Assembly: GCF_000091305.1 (NCBI RefSeq)
Contig: NC_013929.1
Location: 806,001 to 870,000, forward strand
Source: Streptomyces scabiei 87.22
GTDB lineage: Bacteria; Actinomycetota; Actinomycetes; Streptomycetales; Streptomycetaceae
DNA: 64,000 bases
Direction of reading: 5' to 3'
Program-made: the position numbers and the translations under genes
In this document: piece after piece, positions 8,301 through 15,209 of the stretch
How the letters are laid out: each line of letters opens with the position of its first letter
Position numbering within the stretch: position 1 is the first letter of the stretch
The notes under the pieces: generated by a model
Seen by the model: only the letters and a program-made list of their open reading frames with translations
The model's database searches: none
Told to the model about the DNA's origin: nothing

Positions 8301-9531
8301 GGGTGCGGGCCCGGCCCGCCGTCCCGTCGGCGTGCGCGCGGTCCTGCTCCGCCGCCGCCCGAGCGGCCCGGGCGAGGGCGCGCCGACGGGCGGCGGCGGC
8401 CGCCGCGTCCTCGGTGCGGCGGCGGAGGCGGTCCGGTTCCTCGCCCCGCCCGTACGCCTCGCTCTGCCGCAGGCCCTCGACGGTCTCCTCCAGGGCGCGG
8501 GCCCGCCGTTCCTGTTCCTCGCGCAGGGCCCGGGCCGACTCGCGCTGGGCGAGGGCCTGCGCGAGCTCCTCGGCGCTCTTCCGGGCGGCGCGGGTGAGGT
8601 CGTCCGTCTCGGCGGTGGCCTCGATCAGCGCGGCCGCTCCGGCGCGCAGGACCCGTCGCGCGTACGCCCGCTGCCCCTGGGCGAGGGTCTCGGCCGCCGC
8701 CACCTCGTCGTCGAGCCGGCGGAGGTGTTCGCGCTGACGGTCCAACTGTTCGAAGCCCGCGGCGAGTTCGGCGATCTCGCCCTCGCCCAGGGGTGGCAGG
8801 GCACGGGACAGCAGGGTGGAGAGCAGCGACGGGTCGAGGCGTTCGGAGAGTTTGGGCTGGCGCAGCTGGAGCAGGGCGGACAGCAGTGACTCGTAGCGCT
8901 GCTCGCCCATCCCGGCGAAGAGCGCACGGCGTACGGCGGTGCGGTGGCCGGTGGCCGAGGTGTGCACCTCGCCCCTGTCGCCGAGGGCTTCGGCGAGGGC
9001 GGCGCGGGTCAGCGGCTGTCCCGCCTCGTTGACGAGGAGTACGCCGTCGGGACGGGCGATCCGGGCGCCGGTGGTGAAGTAGTCGGCGTGCACCCCGGTG
9101 GTGTGCACGCTCGCCTGCAGCCGGGCCCCGCAGCCGAAGAAGCGCTCGGTGCCGTCGTCGTCGACGCGGCGGAACTCCATCCAGACGTACCCGACGCGGG
9201 TCTTGCCGGTGGCGCCCTCGCCCAGCAGGTTCCAGTGCATGGTGCGTTCCGAACCGCCGAACGTGGAGAGGCGGTTGGGGCGGAGGCTGGCGTCGAAGAG
9301 GAAGGGCAGCAGCAGTTCGAGGGCCTTGGACTTGCCCGAGCCGTTCTGGCCGCGCAGCAGCAGGCGGCCCCGGTGGAAGGTGAACGTCTCGTCGTAGTAG
9401 CGCCAGACGTTGAGGATGCCCGCACGGTGCGGCTGCCAGCGGCCGCCGGGTGTGTCCGCCGCTCGCGCCGCCGGGCGCGCGGGCTCGGTGGCCTCGGGCC
9501 GCCGGGGCAGGGGAAGCTCTGTCAGGCTCAC
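5398..9531 (-). CDS. jetC: JetC, SMC/MukB-like ATPase of a type II Wadjet system (TIGR02680 family)
   Basis: This 1,377-residue SMC-like ATPase is the motor subunit of Wadjet complexes, which act against plasmids. Near the N-terminus is a Walker A GQNGSGKS (residues 61-68) after the core signature GILNVWRYYDETF. A very long Ala/Arg/Glu-rich coiled-coil centre follows. The C-terminus has the ABC signature LSGGEK (about 1272) and Walker B ILLDEVF (about 1303), then VDTVNRGQ. The GTG start at 9531-9529 overlaps the jetB stop (GTGA), matching the usual order jetA-jetB-jetC. The normal fourth gene, jetD (TOPRIM nuclease, TIGR02679/DUF2399), should follow the stop at 5398 but is absent. The family call rests on motif layout, length and gene order. 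Confidence 0.88.
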   Translation of the reverse strand: MSLTELPLPRRPEATEPARPAARAADTPGGRWQPHRAGILNVWRYYDETFTFHRGRLLLRGQNGSGKSKALELLLPFLFDASLRPNRLSTFGGSERTMHWNLLGEGATGKTRVGYVWMEFRRVDDDGTERFFGCGARLQASVHTTGVHADYFTTGARIARPDGVLLVNEAGQPLTRAALAEALGDRGEVHTSATGHRTAVRRALFAGMGEQRYESLLSALLQLRQPKLSERLDPSLLSTLLSRALPPLGEGEIAELAAGFEQLDRQREHLRRLDDEVAAAETLAQGQRAYARRVLRAGAAALIEATAETDDLTRAARKSAEELAQALAQRESARALREEQERRARALEETVEGLRQSEAYGRGEEPDRLRRRTEDAAAAAARRRALARAARAAAEQDRAHADGTAGRARTLDEHARAAAEEARGSARPAGLESVHDEAGTLLGATDDPRRAADDPAGESGARQARLLLRRAVTARRQQLTAVTGAMDEHDRAVRDRDAAEDLLDEARARLAEASALLDEAAGAWDTALAAQGERLLAWAASCTELRIADPGELAASAAAESEVTALVEAAARPSEREIATAEATVRAARPGLWDERGRLVEEVRRLGDEPDLPPPAPATRTTVRSATAGAPLWRLIAFREGVPMPVQAAVEAALEASGLLDAWVGPYGGITLPGHDTRAESALAVAAPGHSLLAVLRPEEGIPVPVDTVNRILAGVAFGAGLPDGHAAAVSAQGAWRLALATGSWSKPEPVYIGAAARQRARQRAIAALTDGITRTSASLAALDDRSREIAARRARLDADLAARPGHRELDAPRRERDRAEEAVAAHDDAVRHAAGRLARCEDAVAGALRELSRRAAEHELPADRGRLRALDAALGRFRDTADGWVDARLAAHGAADAARQAAAHAARSGQVADEQAGDAAAAEAEAAALRARLEAALAGTGADHRQIVARLAEAREELRRCREAVARAADLQLRLEGRAGGLRAVSGQDAARHEQAVLARDRAAHRLLHLCLAGLAEDAGIAPGPDAGVAPGPDAGDDPGAVLETARAIAAKWPALPYAPRHLGEAATRLSEAVHEARRHLGARADLDLAADDDVLVFSAGLDGVRVGATGLLRALARQRDSSRDDLTGGERHLFDQILTGDVRRHLAVLIRRAGELVDRMNEHLERVRTASRVAVRLVWDVRPDLPDSTRTARELLLKDPGRVTESDREALHAFLRARIGEAGGSDTAVTWEEQLGEVLDYTAWHRFTVHLDRAGGTGWQPLTKKLHGALSGGEKAIALHLPLFAAVAAHYEAVPLAPRPILLDEVFVGVDTVNRGQVFALLTALDLDLMITSDHEWCTYGELPGIAVHQLLTDGHDDAVTSARFVWNGADLETG

Positions 9532-10835
9532 TGCTCGTCTTCCTCTGTCTTCGCTGACTTCTCTGTTTCCGGGGTGCCCGGGGCCGGACACGTCGTCCCC
9601 GTCAGGCGGTAGCGGTGTGCGGCCGGGCGGGCGAGGGTGCGGCCGGCGGCGCGGTGGGCCAGGCCCATGTCGCACAGCACGTCCACGGCGTCGTCGGACA
9701 GACGGGCGCCGCCGTCCTCCTCGGGCCGGTAGGTCCTGGCCCAGCGGGGGAAGCGGCGCAGCAGGTCGGTGCCGGCCTCGGCGAGCTGCTCGGGGAGGAG
9801 TCCGGCGGGCTCGGCGCACAGGGGTTCCAGGAGGAGCAGCGCGGCGACCCGGGCGGTGGAGGTGTCGTCGGGGAAGCGGACGTCGGTGGCCAGCGCGTCC
9901 GGGTCGACGAGCAGGAAGCCCTCGGCACGGTCCTCCAGCAGGAAGCCGGCCTGTTCGGCCGAGCGGCGCAGGGTCTGGCGTCCGGCCGGGGAGGTGACGT
10001 AGGCCAGTTCCTCGCCGGTGAGGTCCGACCGGTACAGGACAGGGTCGTCGAAGAGGCGGCGCAGCACGGAGTGCCGCAGCCGCCGACCGTGCCGGGCGTC
10101 CGGGGCGGCCGTCCCGGCGTGCTCGTCGTCGGCCGTGCCGTCGCCGGTGTCCGTGCCGTCGTGGCGGCGTTCGCGCACCAGTCCGGTGAGGAGGTCGCCG
10201 AAGCGGGCGGGCATCTCGTCCGGGGGTACGGCGGGGCGGGCGGCGCCGACCGGCGCCGCGGGCAGACGCGTCAGCAGCGTGGTGTCCACGCGGTAGAGCA
10301 CCGTGGCGTGCGGGGACGCGGCATACGCCTCGGTCGACCCGTCCACCGCGTGCAGCACGCCGTACGACTCCAGCAGTCCCAGCACGTCCACGAAGGCCGT
10401 CCGTTCCGCGCGGCGGGCCGGGTCGAACGCGGGCAGGGCCGGGTCGGCGGCCGTGGCCCGGACGACACGGTCGGCGAGCATGCCGACGGTCGTCATCGGT
10501 GCCGTCAGCAGTTCGGCCGCGGTCACGCACAGCAGTACGTAGCGGCGGCGGTCGAAGGGGGCCCGGCCCGCTCGCGCGGCGCGGGCCGGGCGGGAGCCGT
10601 CCGGGTCGGCGCGGACCTTGACGAGGCGCGCGTAGCCGCGGCGGGGTTCCACCAGCAGGGTCCAGCCGCAGGTGTGGTCGAACCAGCGGGCCACCGGCTC
10701 GCGGCGGCGGCGTACGAGGGCGAAGCCGGCCGGGTCGGAGGTCTCGGTGAGCAGGGGGCGGGCGAGCAGGATACGGACGGCGCGGGAGACCTCCTCCCGC
10801 TCGGTGGCGGCCAGTTGGTTGGCGAGGCTGCTCAT
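9528..10835 (-). CDS. jetB: JetB, MukE-like subunit of a type II Wadjet system (TIGR02678/DUF2398 family)
   Basis: The 435-residue soluble protein starts MSSLANQLAATEREEVSRAV and contains winged-helix-like segments such as VTAAELLTAPMTTVGMLAD and HSVLRRLFDDPVLYRSDLT. These are characteristic of the TIGR02678 (DUF2398) proteins that act as the MukE-like kleisin partner in Wadjet. ATG 10835 overlaps the jetA TGA (ATGA) and its own TGA overlaps the jetC GTG, so jetA, jetB and jetC are strictly coupled. A variable, Asp/Gly-rich stretch near residue 230 (HDGTDTGDGTADDEH) is probably a loop. Its role, linking kleisin to the ATPase heads, comes from the family. Confidence 0.85.
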   Translation of the reverse strand: MSSLANQLAATEREEVSRAVRILLARPLLTETSDPAGFALVRRRREPVARWFDHTCGWTLLVEPRRGYARLVKVRADPDGSRPARAARAGRAPFDRRRYVLLCVTAAELLTAPMTTVGMLADRVVRATAADPALPAFDPARRAERTAFVDVLGLLESYGVLHAVDGSTEAYAASPHATVLYRVDTTLLTRLPAAPVGAARPAVPPDEMPARFGDLLTGLVRERRHDGTDTGDGTADDEHAGTAAPDARHGRRLRHSVLRRLFDDPVLYRSDLTGEELAYVTSPAGRQTLRRSAEQAGFLLEDRAEGFLLVDPDALATDVRFPDDTSTARVAALLLLEPLCAEPAGLLPEQLAEAGTDLLRRFPRWARTYRPEEDGGARLSDDAVDVLCDMGLAHRAAGRTLARPAAHRYRLTGTTCPAPGTPETEKSAKTEEDEQ

Positions 10836-12670
10836 CCGGCCGTCTCCCGGCGCAGGGCGGACGAGTGGCCGGCCGGGAAGGCGGCCACAGGCACGTCGGA
10901 GGACGGTGGCAGGGGCGGCCGGGCGGCGGGGGCCGGGAGGTGTCCGGGGTGGGTGCCTCGCAGCGGCGGTCCGGCGGGCTGCCCGGTCCGCACCGAGGGC
11001 TGTGCCCATGGCTGCCGGGCGGGTGCCGGCTCCGCCGACGGCGGGGCCGGGGGTGTCGCCGGGGGTGTCGCCGCCCCGCCGGCCTCCGTGATGCGGACGA
11101 CGTAGTCCGGTCCGGCCAGCGTGCCCCTCGCCGTGCGCAGCAGGGCGGTACGGGCGTCGGAAGGCGGGGCCAGGACGATCTCCACCCGGCCGTCGCCCGT
11201 GGTGGCGCGCCGCAGGCCGGCCGTGTCCGGCCGGGTGGACAGGGCGCGGCCGAGCAGATCCAGCAGGCGGTCGAAGACCGCGGGTTCCAGCTCGCCGAAG
11301 GCGGACAGCCGCACCGGGCCGCGGGTCCGCAGCATCCGGCAGGCCAGGGCGAGTTCGGCCCGTTCCGCGCGGGCCCGCTCGGCACGCTCCGCCCTGACCG
11401 CCGTGACGTCGCGCACCCGGGCCGTCCGGGTGAAGCGCTCCGTGCGTCCGCTGCTCCGCAGCAGCGCCGACACCTCCACCGGCGGGGTCTCGGCCCAGGA
11501 GCGGGACGAGGGGACCAGTTCCGGGTCGGGGTGGGCGAGGTGTGCGTGCCGTGCCGGGCCCAGCCCGAAGGCCGCCGACCACAGCCGGTGCAGGTCCTCC
11601 TCCGCCGGGGCCGCGGCGAACCAGCGCGCCAGTTCCCGGAAGTCCTGCGCGGCGCCGGAGGAGGGGCGGCGCGAGGCGTCGATCCGCTCCAGGGCCTCCA
11701 GGAGCGAGACGACGGCCCGGCGGGCGATGTCGTGCAGCCGCTCGATCCGGGGCCGCGCCCCGTCCTCCGGCCGGAACCACGACCGCAGCACGGCCCAGCG
11801 GGCGCGGCGGTTCTCCAGCCAGGCCGCCGTGCGGTCCGGGCCGGCCGACGGCAACGGTTCGGCCCCGCGCAGCGCCCGCTCGCGCAGGCCCGCGCTTCCC
11901 CGTTCCTCGACCCGGGCCACGGCGGCGGCGACCGCCCGTCCGCGTCGGTCGAGGTCGGCCAGGAACTCCTGGAGGTGGGCGACGGTGGCGGCCTTGACCT
12001 CGCGGAACGCCTCAGGGTCGGCGCTCCCGTCGCGCAACAGCCGCTGCAGTTCGCCGTTGAACGCCGTGGCGTTCTCCACCAGGGTCTCCATGTGGCCCTC
12101 CAGCTCGCGCAGGGCGGTGGAGATCCGGCGGTCGGCCGAGGCGGGTTCGCCGGACAGCAGGCACAGCTCGTCGAGCCGGTCGGCGATCGCGTCCAGCACG
12201 GCCGTCCGCGGCGCCCCCGCGGAGCCGAGAACCTCCAGCGTGCGCCGGACCCCCGCGAGGGCGGCCTCGCCCCGGAGGGTCAGCGCGTACCGCGGGGTGT
12301 GGCGCTCGCGTTCCTCGGCCGTGGGTTGGTGCGGCTGGTGCTCCTCGGCAGTGCGGTGGTGCGCCTTGTGCTCCTCGACCGTGGGGTGGTGCGGCTCGTG
12401 CTCCACCGCCGCAGGGTGGTGCTCCGCGTGGTGGTCGTGCAGCACGTCCAGCAGTTCCCACCGCACGAGTCTCCCCAGCGTCTCGTGCAGTTCACCGTCC
12501 TCGGCCGCCGTCGCCCGGTCCGCCCGGCGCAGCCACGCACGGACCGCGTCGGGCCCCAGCTCCGTCTCCAGATGCTCGGCGGCCGCGCCGAAGGCGTCCA
12601 GGACCGCTCCGTCCAGGTCGGGTGTCTCCCCCGTCGTGAACCGGAACATCTCGGGTGGAACCCTGCGCAC
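10832..12670 (-). CDS. jetA: JetA, MukF-like kleisin subunit of a type II Wadjet system (TIGR02677/DUF2397 family)
   Basis: This is the first gene of the operon. The conserved opening FRFTTGETPDLDGAVLDAFG and the helical body with FSSEF-like and RDFRELARWFAAAP segments fit TIGR02677 (DUF2397), the kleisin of type II Wadjet. I take GTG 12670 as start because GGGGAGGA lies eight bases upstream. ATG 12649 is the main alternative, with a poorer ribosome site. Odd features are a His/Glu-rich decapeptide repeat around residues 80-120 (such as EHKAHHRTAE) and a Pro/Ala-rich C-terminal tail. The repeat is encoded by four 30-bp units. The TGA overlaps the jetB ATG. Confidence 0.84.
   Translation of the reverse strand: MRRVPPEMFRFTTGETPDLDGAVLDAFGAAAEHLETELGPDAVRAWLRRADRATAAEDGELHETLGRLVRWELLDVLHDHHAEHHPAAVEHEPHHPTVEEHKAHHRTAEEHQPHQPTAEERERHTPRYALTLRGEAALAGVRRTLEVLGSAGAPRTAVLDAIADRLDELCLLSGEPASADRRISTALRELEGHMETLVENATAFNGELQRLLRDGSADPEAFREVKAATVAHLQEFLADLDRRGRAVAAAVARVEERGSAGLRERALRGAEPLPSAGPDRTAAWLENRRARWAVLRSWFRPEDGARPRIERLHDIARRAVVSLLEALERIDASRRPSSGAAQDFRELARWFAAAPAEEDLHRLWSAAFGLGPARHAHLAHPDPELVPSSRSWAETPPVEVSALLRSSGRTERFTRTARVRDVTAVRAERAERARAERAELALACRMLRTRGPVRLSAFGELEPAVFDRLLDLLGRALSTRPDTAGLRRATTGDGRVEIVLAPPSDARTALLRTARGTLAGPDYVVRITEAGGAATPPATPPAPPSAEPAPARQPWAQPSVRTGQPAGPPLRGTHPGHLPAPAARPPLPPSSDVPVAAFPAGHSSALRRETAG
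12310..12429. repeat. Four 30-bp tandem repeats inside jetA (His-rich decapeptide)
   Basis: Units begin at 12310, 12340, 12370 and 12400 and share the frame GbTCCtCgrCcGTG...GGTGGTGC. Because 30 is a multiple of three, copy-number change would not break the gene. On the coding strand the units give EHEPHHPTVE, EHKAHHRTAE and EHQPHQPTAE plus a degenerate unit. The repeat is degenerate, not identical, so it is not a recent expansion. Confidence 0.8.
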
Positions 12671-12706
12671 GCCCGTCGTCCTCCCCACCGCCTCGCCGGC
12701 ATCCGG

Positions 12707-12734
12707 ATCCCACCGTAGAGGGCGGCACGGTCAA
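12707..12734 (-). promoter_or_regulatory. Candidate promoter of the jet operon
   Basis: Reading leftwards, TTGACC (12734-12729) and TGGGAT (12712-12707) are separated by 16 bp, and the first base of the jetA start lies 37 bp beyond. The -35 is good and the -10 poor. It is the only plausible vegetative promoter between the TetR gene and jetA. Read-through from the TetR gene is possible because no terminator was seen between them. Confidence 0.3.
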
Positions 12735-12760
12735 TCAGAAACGAGCGCCCGAGGGGGGTT

Positions 12761-13522
12761 TCATCCGGCGGGGCGCTGCCGGTCCGGATGCGCGCCGGTC
12801 CGGGGGGCGCGACCGGCGGGGACCGTGGGCCGTGTGTGCGGGGCGCGGGCGGCCAGCGCTTCGAGCAGCAGGCCGACCGCGTCCTCGAAGGAACTGGTGG
12901 CCATGGCCGGCAGCTCATGGCGTACGGCGGTCAGGGCGGGGTGGGACGCCGGGTCCGTCCCCTGGTAGACGTCCCGCCACGCCCGGTCGTCGGCCTCGCG
13001 CCGCTCGCGCGGGAGGGCCTGGTAGGCGGCCTCCATGGCGGCGTGGGCGAGCACGGTGTCGATGAACGTCCGGTACAGCCGGGTGGCGTCGGCCGTCCCG
13101 AAGCCCGCGGCGAGCAGCACCCCGATGCCGGTGTCGACGGCGCGGATCTCGTGGGGGCGCCGGGTCACCCGGTAGGAGGCGAAGGCCGCCGCGCGGGGGT
13201 GGGCGAGGTAGCCGTCGCGCACGCGCAGGGCGATCTCGCGCAGGGCCGCCACCCAGTCGTCGCCGGGGACGAAGCCCGCCATCGCGTCGCCGATGATGCG
13301 GTCGGCGATGGCGAGCACCAGGTCGTCGGTGCCGTGGAAGTAGCGGTAGAGGGCGCTGGGGTCGCAGCCGAGGGCGGTGCCGAGGCGGCGCACGCTGAGC
13401 GCCTCCGGGCCGTGCTCGCCGACGAGTCGCAGCGCGGTGTCCACGATCAGTTCCTCCGACAGCACGACGCCGGAGCGGGTGGGGCGGCGGCGTCGGCGCT
13501 CCTGGGGGACACGGCCGGCCAT
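12761..13522 (-). CDS. TetR-family transcriptional regulator
   Basis: The 253-residue protein has the N-terminal TetR helix-turn-helix: VDTALRLVGEHGPEALSVRR, then LGCDPSALYRYFHGTDDLVL (about residues 27-75). An all-helical ligand-binding domain follows and ends in a Pro/Arg-rich tail. It is divergently oriented to an APC permease and amidohydrolase pair at 13672-16877. A 15-bp inverted repeat in the shared intergenic region (13582-13596) fits autorepression and control of those genes. The ligand is unknown; an amino-acid or amide substrate of the neighbouring pair is a reasonable guess. The jet operon lies downstream on the same strand, but a functional link is not implied. Confidence 0.88.
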   Translation of the reverse strand: MAGRVPQERRRRRPTRSGVVLSEELIVDTALRLVGEHGPEALSVRRLGTALGCDPSALYRYFHGTDDLVLAIADRIIGDAMAGFVPGDDWVAALREIALRVRDGYLAHPRAAAFASYRVTRRPHEIRAVDTGIGVLLAAGFGTADATRLYRTFIDTVLAHAAMEAAYQALPRERREADDRAWRDVYQGTDPASHPALTAVRHELPAMATSSFEDAVGLLLEALAARAPHTRPTVPAGRAPRTGAHPDRQRPAG

Positions 13523-13581
13523 GGCGGGGCTCCTGTCGGTCGGGGTGGCGTACCGGCATGGAACGGGCCCGGGCCCCTTAT

Positions 13582-13596
13582 GTCAACAGCATTGAC
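13582..13596. promoter_or_regulatory. Probable TetR operator
   Basis: GTCAA-CAGCA-TTGAC is a perfect inverted repeat lying between the divergent TetR start (13522) and permease start (13672). A lone palindrome in this position is the usual autoregulatory site of TetR repressors. It is 76 bp upstream of the permease start. Confidence 0.6.
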
Positions 13597-13671
13597 GCAA
13601 GAAGAACGCCGGGTGTTCCATCACAGTCCCGCGCGGCTCCACCCTCGTCCCCGTCCCACGAGGAGCCTTCC

Positions 13672-15150
13672 ATGGCATCCACTCCACTGCGTCGCTCACT
13701 CGGCGTGATCGACGGCGTCGCCATCGCCGCCTCCAGCACGGCCGCCACCACCAGCATCGCCATCGGCATGGGCACGGTCGCGGCCATCGTGGGGCTGCAG
13801 GGCCCGGCGCTCCTGCTCCTCGCGTTCCTGCCCGTCCTCGGCATCGCCACCGCCTACGCCCGGCTCAACCGCTCGGAGCCCAACTGCGGCAACGGCTACA
13901 CCTGGGTCGGCCGGACCCTCGGCCCCTGGCCCGGCTTCCTGACCGGCTGGGTCACCCTCGTCGGCTCGGTCGTCTTCTGCGCCTACACCAGCGCCGTCAT
14001 GGGCTCGGTCGTCCTGATCTTCGCCAACAAGGCCGGTCTGACCGGCCTGGCGGGCATCGCCCTCGATCCGGCGTCCACGGGGGTGAGCACGGCCGTCGGA
14101 CTGGTGCTGCTGCTCGGTCTCACCGCGCTCGCCGTCACCGGCACCCGTGCCACGACCCGCTTCCAGTTCGCGCTGCTGGTCTTCGAGTACGCGGTGCTGA
14201 TCGGCTTCTGCGGCCTGGCGCTCCTCACCGGGGACCAGCCCTTCTCCTTCTCCTGGTTCAACCCCTTCGAGATCCCCGACGGCACCACCTTCGCCCAGGG
14301 CATGGTCCTCGCGGTGTTCTTCTTCTGGGGCTGGGACGCCGCGTTCAGTGTCAACGAGGAGACCAGGAGGCGGGACGACGCCGCCCGCGGCGGCCTGATC
14401 GCCCTGTTCGCCATGCTCGGGCTGTTCCTCTTCGCCTCCGTCGCCTTCCAGCGGGAGATGAGCCTCGGCGAGCTGATCAAGAACGGCCCGCAGGCCCTGC
14501 CGTACCTCGGGCAGAAGCTGGCCGCCGAGCCCTGGGCCACGCTGCCCCTGGTCGCCCTGATGTTCTCCGCCGCCGCCTCCGTGCAGTCCACCCTGATCCC
14601 GACCGCACGCGGGCTGCTCGCGATGGGCCGGGACCGCACGATGGGCCCGCTGTGGACCCGGGTGCACCCGCGCTACGGCACCCCCGCCGCCGGCACGGTC
14701 GTCGTGCTGTCCGTGGCCGCCGCGATCGCTCTGCTGGCCGTCGCCCTCCCCCGGCTGAGCGACATGCTGCTGGCCGCCGTCAACGCGATCGGGCTGCTGG
14801 TCGCCCTCTACTACGGCCTCACCGCGCTCGCCTGCGCCGTCCGCTTCCGGTCCGCCCTGCGCGAGGGGCCGCGCGCGGCCGTGCTCTCGGTGGGGGTGCC
14901 CGGGGCGTCCGGGCTGGTGCTGCTGGGCCTCGGGGTGTACCTCGGGTACTCGTACCTGACGATGAGCGACCACTTCGAACTGAGCCCCGACAACGGGTGG
15001 TTCATGTTCTCCCTGCCCGCCGCCATCGTCCTGGCGGGTCTCGGGATGGCCGCCGTCGCCAAGTACGTCCGCCGGTCGCCGTACTTCGCGACCGGACGCG
15101 GCACCGACGCCGAGGCCATCAGCCTGCCCATGGACCGCACCGCCGTCTGA
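13672..15150 (+). CDS. APC-family amino acid/polyamine permease
   Basis: This 492-residue polytopic protein of typical APC length opens MASTPLRRSLGVIDGVAIAA. It has the APC signature region TSIAIGMGTVAAIVGLQGPA and CGNGYTWVGRTLGPWPGFLTG, followed by about twelve hydrophobic segments. ATG 13672 is preceded by AGGAG at six bases; the longer frame from 13558 crosses the operator and is rejected. It is the first gene of a two-gene unit with an amidohydrolase 59 bp downstream, and both probably answer to the divergent TetR regulator. Import of the substrate hydrolysed by that enzyme is inferred. Confidence 0.87.
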   Translation: MASTPLRRSLGVIDGVAIAASSTAATTSIAIGMGTVAAIVGLQGPALLLLAFLPVLGIATAYARLNRSEPNCGNGYTWVGRTLGPWPGFLTGWVTLVGSVVFCAYTSAVMGSVVLIFANKAGLTGLAGIALDPASTGVSTAVGLVLLLGLTALAVTGTRATTRFQFALLVFEYAVLIGFCGLALLTGDQPFSFSWFNPFEIPDGTTFAQGMVLAVFFFWGWDAAFSVNEETRRRDDAARGGLIALFAMLGLFLFASVAFQREMSLGELIKNGPQALPYLGQKLAAEPWATLPLVALMFSAAASVQSTLIPTARGLLAMGRDRTMGPLWTRVHPRYGTPAAGTVVVLSVAAAIALLAVALPRLSDMLLAAVNAIGLLVALYYGLTALACAVRFRSALREGPRAAVLSVGVPGASGLVLLGLGVYLGYSYLTMSDHFELSPDNGWFMFSLPAAIVLAGLGMAAVAKYVRRSPYFATGRGTDAEAISLPMDRTAV

Positions 15151-15209
15151 GCCCGACCCGTTCGCACGCGCCCCCTCCGCCCCCGCGTTCTCCTCTGGAG
15201 TCCTCCCCC

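Noticed and set aside
5299..8889. 1,196-codon plus-strand frame opposite jetC
   Set aside because: A GC-rich shadow of the coiled-coil region of jetC. Its translation is Gly/Arg/Val low complexity and jetC itself has clear Walker and signature motifs.
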